NCBI RefSeq assembly: GCF_030272615.1 | Contig: NC_081412.1 | Location: 667,162,352-667,226,351, forward strand | Length of the DNA: 64,000 nucleotides | Direction: 5' to 3' | DNA from: Cryptomeria japonica | Taxonomy: Eukaryota > Streptophyta > Pinopsida > Cupressales > Cupressaceae | In this document: positions 58,203 to 64,000 of the stretch, in pieces | Layout: every line of letters starts with the position of its first letter | Numbering within the stretch: position 1 is the stretch's first letter | Notes under the pieces: model-generated | What the model was told of the DNA's origin: nothing | Database searches by the model: none | Seen by the model: only the letters and a program-made list of their open reading frames with translations | Position numbers and translations under genes: made by a program

Positions 58203-59062
58203 TTGTGTCTCCTCATTTTTAAAGGTTAATAGTTAGTCAATAATAGCTAATAGTTAATAGTTAGTAATAGAGGCCAGAATAGTAGAATAGCAATTAGAGT
58301 AGATTAAGAAGAGAAGGCAAGACATTGTTGCCTTAATTGTAAAGACTTCTTTTCATTGAAGATATGGTGGAATATGTTGTTTCTTTCCAATGTGCATGGT
58401 CTCTTGTTGAATCTTCATTTTTTATGATAGATGATTAGATTGAGTGAAGAAAATTATTGAATGCACCTATGTGGAATCCGTCTAATCCATACCACTAGCC
58501 TCTTACTGATTGTAAGTGCACCCTACGTGGTCAACTGGAATAAAATGATCTTAATCGTAAGTCGTTACACATCTATTGTTCATGCATTATCTTGAATGGT
58601 GATAAGTGTCTGATGGTGTATGATTTGAATATATTGGAAGCATCCCTTAGAAGATCACACTGAGTTGGTGTCAGATTGTTCAAGCCTGATGGTGAGACCC
58701 AACCCAATAGGACTCCACCTAGTCGTTCATCCATCTTATTGCATTCTAGGTAGTAGAGTAGACTTCTTGAACCCTACATCTTTTGCCATTTGTTTGTCTT
58801 CCAGTTAGTAAATAGGACTTGTGATTCCAACAAATCAGATGTTCAGGTCATCGAGTGTAAGTCCCCTTGTGATTCCAGCAAAATCACATCATACCGCAAA
58901 GAGCTTATCCACGAGTAGAGATCCTACATAACAGGATCTTGGAGTTACTTCGACTGATCCTTCGGTGAGATCTTCAGCAGTCAGGAACTTTGTTCAAGAG
59001 AGGATAAGGTACCTTTAGGTATTTTATTTTGTGTTTGGTCGTGTACAAAATACACATCAACA

Positions 59063-59460
59063 GAATTGTCGCTAGAAGGAGGGCTGACCATTGTCAAGCC
59101 GCGATCAATGGAACTCATCAAGTCATATTTAGAAAAGATATCTAGAGCTTTTTACACTCCTCCCACACTCAACAAAATTGGCGCTAGAAGGAGGGTTGAT
59201 CACAATGACTTCCTAAACACCTGAAAATCCAAATTCTATCATTTCATAATTTACAAGGAGTTATCCAAGACTTTTACCCTCCTCCTGCACTCAACAAAAT
59301 TAGCACTAGAAGAAGGGCCTGATCACGATGAATGCCTAAATAGCTAGACTTTAGATTCTATCAATTCATGTTTACAGGAGTAATCTTAAAGACCTTTTTC
59401 ACCCTCCTCCCACGCTCAACAGAATTGGCGCTAGAAGGAGGGCATGATCGTGATAAACGC
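59063..59460 (+). repeat. Four tandem primer-site units in element G
   Basis: The motif TTGGCGCTAGAAGGAGGG occurs at 59178-59195 and 59425-59442, with variants at 59066-59083 (TTGTCGC) and 59300-59317 (TTAGCAC, AGAAGGG). Periods are 112, 122 and 125 bp. The TGGCGC start and position right after the LTR make it a primer-binding site; each later unit is preceded by CTCCTCC(T/C)(A/G)C(A/G)CTCAACA-like sequence resembling the LTR edge. The unit next to the LTR has lost the TGG. Each motif can pair with the CCCTCCT just upstream. Confidence 0.75.
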
Positions 59461-59677
59461 TTGTACAACTGAAAAAATTAGGAGTGTCTAACAGTGGATG
59501 CGAACTCTTGAATCCAAGGAAGATCAGTGGAAAGCCATCTTCAATGCTCGATAGAAGTAGTACAGAGAAGGAAGGTGATCACTGGGTCGTTAGTTGGACT
59601 CACGAAAGAAGGAAGCAAGCTGGAACCAATTGAGCATTCGAGTTGAATCTGAGATGGTCAAGATCTCTCTTATTCCA

Positions 59678-59803
59678 TAAAATCCAAAAAAAAAAGTGAA
59701 AAATAGAAAATCCAAAAAAAGTGAAAAATAGAAAATCCAAAAAAAAAAGTGATAAATAGAAAATCCAAAAAAAGTAAAAAGCTGAAAATCCAAAAATCAA
59801 GCA
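59678..59803. repeat. A-rich tandem repeat in leader of element G
   Basis: Five imperfect units of 23-28 bp, 'gaaaatccaaaaaaagtgaaaaata'. Minus-strand open frames here give Phe/Leu-rich peptides and are spurious. Confidence 0.85.
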
Positions 59804-59855
59804 ACAACAGTTTCGCGAGGAGCAACATGTTGATTTTCCTCAACTTTGGTGGAAA

Positions 59856-61370
59856 TTGGATATACAACTTTATCCACGCAGATTGTCTGAGTTTGCAAGG
59901 CCAGGGCAGTGTCGAGTCCATGAGACAGAGGAGCATGATGAAATGCATTGCTTGAAGTACTTATCAAGAATGGAATCGGCAGCGCAGGGAAAAATCTTCT
60001 TTTGGGATGTCCCCAGGCCAGAAACAAAAGAAGGCAGCTTCAGTGTTCTAGAGAGCAAGGATCCTCTTCTAAGATTCTTGTGGATGATCGAGAGTCTGTT
60101 CATTTTGAATGGTGAAATGTGTTTGGAGAACACATTACTACCATTGTGGTGTAGAATTCACAACTCACCTCACTCTGAATTTACTTGCTCAGTATGTCAA
60201 ATGGCTATCAATCAAGTCAGAAACCAATTTGGAATGCCAACTTTGTCCGAGGAAGAATGCATCATGAATAGATCTTGGGGTGCACATCTAATAGCTGAAT
60301 TTAGGAGGACCTATGAACAGGACATCGTTCTAGCATCTGATTATGAGAAGGATCAGTTGTACGTTGACAATACAAATGCACCTGATGATCAATAAATGGA
60401 TAGCTTGCCATGCCTTGCACTTGAAAAGGAATACCATGAAACAAAATTTGAAGAATCGGTTGAGAATACTCAAATAGTGATAAAGGAAGATCCAGGAGTT
60501 AAACAAGCAATTAAAGGAGAAGATGACTCATTCCTTGAAGAATTCTCGTTTATGCTACAAAAGGAGATCCTTGAGATTGAATTGCAGGAGGTTTAAAATA
60601 GCATCATTGAAGAAGAAAATCAAGTTGACGTATTGAATGAAGAATTACAGATCATCATAAGTGAGCCCAAGTATGAAGAACAATTCAAAGGGGCACTTAA
60701 AGATTTCATCACCATCATGTTGTTTGAGGAAACGTTGAAGGATCTTATTGAAGAAGTACGAATGGAATTAGTGCCAAAAAAATTTCAAGATAAACAAGCT
60801 ATGGTGAGTGATATGATCCATCATTAATTGTGACCTCCTGAGACATTGCCCAAGAATGAGATATCACCTGAGCTTATCTTTGATCAACTAGAGGAAATGT
60901 TTGAGGCTCAATCCATCAGGGAGTGCTTGGTTTTTGAGGATATGCTAACAAAATTCCATGAAGGTGCTTGGTTTATGCAAGATGCCTCAATGAAAACAAA
61001 GAATGTTGAGCTATTCGAAGGGGCACTGAGCTTGTTTCAAGAGGAGCTTCCTAATCAAGTTCAACACATTGTGAATGCTCATGGAATAGTTCATCATCAA
61101 TGGCGACCTCCTAAAGCATCTGGTGATATCACTTCTGATAATGCAGTGCCATCTGAGCCTGAAATATACCAGGTTGTCTCTTTCCTTAATCCTAGCCTTG
61201 AAAGTTATTATGATTTTGATTATGGGGATTTTGGGAAAACAACTTGCATCTGGATTGATCATGGTCCTAACGAATTACCTCAGTTGATCATTTTGAGTGA
61301 AAACTTACTTGAGTATGAGAAATGCATGGTGAGAGTTTGCTTTTCTGTGTTTCAGGATGAATTTTCCTGA
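59856..61370 (+). pseudogene. Internal ORF of element G, unknown protein
   Basis: Pieces 59856-60395, 60396-60596, 60633-60827 and 60846-61370 are all in one frame, about 505 codons with four or more stops (CAA to TAA is plausible for at least one). The N-terminal 180 residues look globular, with a possible zinc site (WCRIHNSPHSEFTCSVC) and the segment RNQFGMPTLSEEECIM. The rest is strongly acidic, with repeated Glu/Leu-rich helices (EEFSFMLQKEILEIEL; ELIFDQLEEMFEAQ), ending in DYGDFGKTTCIWIDHG and an EFS stop. No known Gag, protease or polymerase motif. It may be a highly diverged structural protein of the element or a captured gene. Function not assigned. Confidence 0.6.
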
Positions 61371-62535
61371 CTGAGAACCATCACATTTGCCATACTCCTA
61401 TTGCACAACCTGAGAAATCATGTGCAGTCATGTACATATTTTGCTTCTTTGAGTCGTGTCGAGTCTGAGAGTCTTGTATATAACTTTTAGAGTAGGTTTT
61501 CCTTTCGTGTGTTTTAGATTAGAGGTCTTTTGGGCCTTGTTCTTAATTTGCCTTGAGTCATTTGACTCATGATCTTGAATGGCTCAGGTAGTTTAGTCCT
61601 TTTGCTTTCTTTATTTTTCTTTTGGTGTGCGCTTTAGCTTAGTTTGCTTTTGGGTCAGTCGTTTTCTTTTAGTTTAGGTGTCTTGAGTGGGAGCCTCCAC
61701 TTGTGAGAAGGGCATCTATGTTGTTGCTCAAACATTGGCAATATCCTGGACCTTATGTTAGACTCATTTCTTAGATATCTATTCATGAAGTGCTTGGAAT
61801 CCGAGGTTGTTCCTCTTCAGCTTTATCATCTAATCAGCACCTGTATTTGACTTGGAAGGGAATCATTTTCTGTATCTTGATGCCGACATCTGTTGATTAC
61901 TATATCTTCACACATTAATAGACTCCGAGTCATTATGGTTTTCAGGCAAAGTTGTGATTAGTAAAAAATCTAAAGTCTGGCATCAGCGCCACCGCAATCC
62001 TGAAACCCTAGTAAGCTTCACTGCTTACAAGCCAAAAGAATTGACGGAATGAAAAGGCAATATCAAAAAAGGAAAAAATGAGAAAATGAAAGAGAAAAAT
62101 TAAGAAAAAGATGAAATAAAAGAAAATACCAAAATTGGCTAACGGGAATATACGGATAACTCCATCGGGGCTATGGATGCTCGGTTGGCAATGGAGCAAT
62201 GTTCGTGAGCTTGCGGTGATAACCTCGTCGGGACTATGGACGTCTGACTGGCAATGAGGCTCTATCCAAGATGCTTTTGAGGTTTAGATAAACTACGTAG
62301 CCAATCATAGGGGAACCTAAAGGTCATGATTGTCTTGTCGAGAGGAATGAATACACTTGCACACACCTGGGTAATCAAAGACTAAGGTCTGGATGTAGTT
62401 AGAGATTTTCCTTCCACTTTGAGTAAATTTTCTAATCTCTTGATAAAGCTAGGTTGAATTTTCTAAAGGTTCTAAGTGTCAATTGAGTCTTTATCTCTGA
62501 AATGTTCAGGAACATTTATTCACGGCGGCGCTAGA
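61371..62535 (+). other. 3' untranslated region of element G
   Basis: No gene. 62047-62130 is a purine-rich stretch (A/G over about 80 bases with few exceptions). 62150-62260 contains two imperfect copies of a 60-bp unit ('ggggctatggatgctcggttggcaatgg' / 'gggactatggacgtctgactggcaatg'). The last bases before the LTR are GGCGGCGCTAGA, not a polypurine tract. Confidence 0.6.
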
Positions 62536-64000
62536 TGTTGTGACGTATTCACACATAGCCCCATTGCAAATGGGGACCCCTGCTCTTTGCTCTCTAGGGT
62601 TTGTCTTCTAGGTCTTTTAGGGTTTAGTCTGTTAGCTTTTGCATGGTGAGTGTTGTCAGGAGGATCACTGGATAGCAGGCTCTGCTTGAGCTAGGGTCAG
62701 TCGGTTGATACTTCAAGTTAAGGGTGTTTTTCAAGGTCTTCCTTAGGCTTGGTTTTGCTGGTGGTGTCCCGTTTGAGTTCGAGGAAGTCAGTGAGTGGTT
62801 GAGAAAATTTGGTTAAGGAATGGAAGGAATCAATCAAAGATATGGCATAAGACAAAGTCAAGCCAGTTTGAAGGTGAATTAAGCCTAGAAAGGTGAATTT
62901 TGCTCCTGACCCTTCCAAAGGGTCTAGAGCGAAATTCATGTAAAACCCTATTTTCCACAAAAACTAGAGCTATATGTCAACCTAAAGGAGAAATTTGCAT
63001 GATCGTGAAGAAAGGAGGCCTAATAAAGTTTTTCCAAGGTGTTAGGAGGAGAAAATATGTGAGAAATTGGCTCAAAAGATGAATTTCTCTCTTGACCCTT
63101 CCAAAGGGTCCAGAGCAAAATTCATATTTCCTCTATTTTGCTTCTTAGCTTGACCGAGTTAGGAGCTTCTAAGGCATGGTTTGGTAGTTTTTGGTGCATA
63201 TTTACCTTGAAGAGGAATTTTTGGACCTCAAGATGATGAAAGCTGGCCTTAAATGAGGATTTCGCTCCTGACCCTTCCAAAGGGTCCAAAGCAAAATCTT
63301 CCCTTTTTGCCTTCCTTTGGCCTTAAAACCTAGTTTGACCCTACCTGGACCCAGTTGGGTGATGGAATATCTTGATAGTGAAACAAGGAAGTTGATTTGA
63401 TCAAATTTGGAGGAGAATGAGATAAACTAAGGTGAGAAATTAGCCAAGAATAGGGATTTTGCTCCTGACCCTTCCAAAGGGTCCAGAGCGAAAATCCCCT
63501 TTGACATTAAATTTTCACTTATCATGGCCAAATTCCTAGTTCCTAAGGCATGATTGGAGGTATTTTTGAGTATTCTGGTCTTAGGGAGTGAGTGAAGGTG
63601 GAAAAATGAAGGATTCTAGCACAAAAGGAGAATTCCGCTCCTGATCCTTCCAAAGGGTCCAAAGCAAAATTCTTGTAAACACTTATTTTTTCCTTTAGCA
63701 AGAGTCGGGATCGTGATGGGGATGCGTGAAGAAGGGTATATGTTTGCCTCTCAAAGGGATTTGGAATTCAAAAGGTCAAGAATCAAGCCCAAAACATGAT
63801 TTTTGCTCCTGACCCTTCCAAAGGGTCCAGAGCGAAAATCTTTATAGCTCTCATTTCCTTCCCAATTTTGGCTAAGTGTTGGTTTCTAAGGCATGTTTGA
63901 GGATGAATTGATTTGTTCTTGCCTGGAGATGGAGTTGATTGATTTTGAAGAATAAGATTGTGGCCTAAAGGAGAATTTCACTCCTAACCTTTCCAAAGGG
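62536..64000 (+). repeat. 3' LTR of element G (truncated by window end)
   Basis: Starts TGTTGTGACGTATTCACACA and parallels 53394-54860 with few differences. Includes seven hairpin units, starting near 62893, 63079, 63256, 63453, 63629, 63797 and 63972 (last one cut). Each aligns with the matching unit of the 5' LTR, so the array existed before insertion. Confidence 0.9.

Larger units (their letters stand above)
53394..59062 (+). repeat. 5' LTR of element G, 5.67 kb
   Basis: Order inside: 360-bp unique start; array of 22 hairpins (53753-57484); a 30-bp minisatellite (57643-57762); about 430 bp unique; TATA-like CTATATAAG (58194-58202); a 'aatagttagt' short repeat (58228-58268); then about 800 bp to the end. 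If the TATA word is real, U3 is about 4.8 kb and the hairpin array lies upstream of transcription start. No gene is supported: the many open frames on both strands are translations of the hairpin repeat. Confidence 0.82.
53394..64000 (+). mobile_element. Giant-LTR non-autonomous element G (incomplete at window end)
   Basis: The sequence from 53394 (TGTTGTGATG) is repeated from 62536 (TGTTGTGACG) to the window end. The first copy ends CACATCAACA at 59062, so TGTTG and CAACA form inverted ends and the LTR is 5,669 bp. Between the LTRs are four tandem primer-site units, one decayed ORF of about 505 codons, and non-coding sequence, 3.5 kb in all. No gag core, protease, RT or integrase motif is seen. 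This is the layout of a LARD-type (large retrotransposon derivative) element, with an unusually long, hairpin-rich LTR. Confidence 0.82.

Noticed and set aside
59590-59948. Phe/Leu-rich minus-strand ORFs
   Set aside because: Arise from the A-rich tandem repeat at 59678-59803 read backwards.
1-64000. tRNA, rRNA or ordinary host protein genes
   Set aside because: None could be supported on either strand; every coding signal with a recognisable domain belongs to a retroelement or to the PMD gene carried by one.

Overview
The window looks like intergenic DNA of a large-genome land plant. A gymnosperm is possible, but the sequence does not fix the taxon. It is AT-rich and made almost entirely of nested LTR retrotransposons with plant hallmarks: Ty1/copia-type gag with CCHC zinc knuckles, tRNA-iMet-type primer sites, and Ty3/gypsy pol with a G-patch, a second RNase H and a GPY/F-type integrase tail. 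I see no ordinary host gene, rRNA, tRNA or CRISPR array. Many stop codons fit C-to-T decay, as expected for methylated, silenced repeats.

Layout. 1-2039 is a rearranged minus-strand Ty3/gypsy copy in which an LTR fragment is joined in frame to integrase. 2040-4589 is the 3' part of a non-autonomous copia-like element (extra ORF, polypurine tract, LTR). 4590-7380 is a minus-strand relative with gag zinc knuckles, primer site and 5' LTR. 7381-9135 is a decayed minus-strand copia element (gag, primer site, 5' LTR). 9136-11893, 33484-39396 and 52142-53393 look like one old element, F, cut apart by later insertions. A minus-strand solo LTR, E, is split into 11894-12206, 21138-21464 and 32939-33478. 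It was broken by element C (12207-21137, plus strand, gag plus one long extra ORF, no pol) and element D (21465-32933, minus strand, gag-protease joined to an integrase tail without reverse transcriptase). Element B (39397-52136, plus strand, 12.7 kb, TSD GTAGC) is nearly complete, with protease, G-patch, RT, two RNase H regions and DD35E integrase. Element G starts at 53394 and runs off the window. It has a 5.67-kb LTR and an unrecognised internal ORF.

Two things stand out. First, B and D each carry, between pol and the 3' LTR and antisense to the element, a relic of the same plant-mobile-domain (PMD) gene. Each has its own TATA-like box about 85-100 bp before the ATG, a tiny first exon and a phase-0 first intron with consensus splice sites. 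Antisense introns would survive retrotransposition because they cannot be spliced from the genomic RNA. In both copies the first intron holds a tandem array of short palindromes, and in D the stems covary between units. Second, the LTR of G holds 22 copies (29 counting the partial 3' LTR) of a 43-nt near-perfect hairpin spaced about 165-180 bp apart, with two stem sequence types that alternate over part of the array and compensate on both arms.

Functionally, only B could have supplied pol enzymes and it is now broken by one stop and one frameshift. C, D, G and the 2040-7380 elements look non-autonomous and would have depended on relatives. LTR boundaries were read by eye from TG/CA ends, target duplications, primer sites and polypurine tracts; percent identities were not computed.
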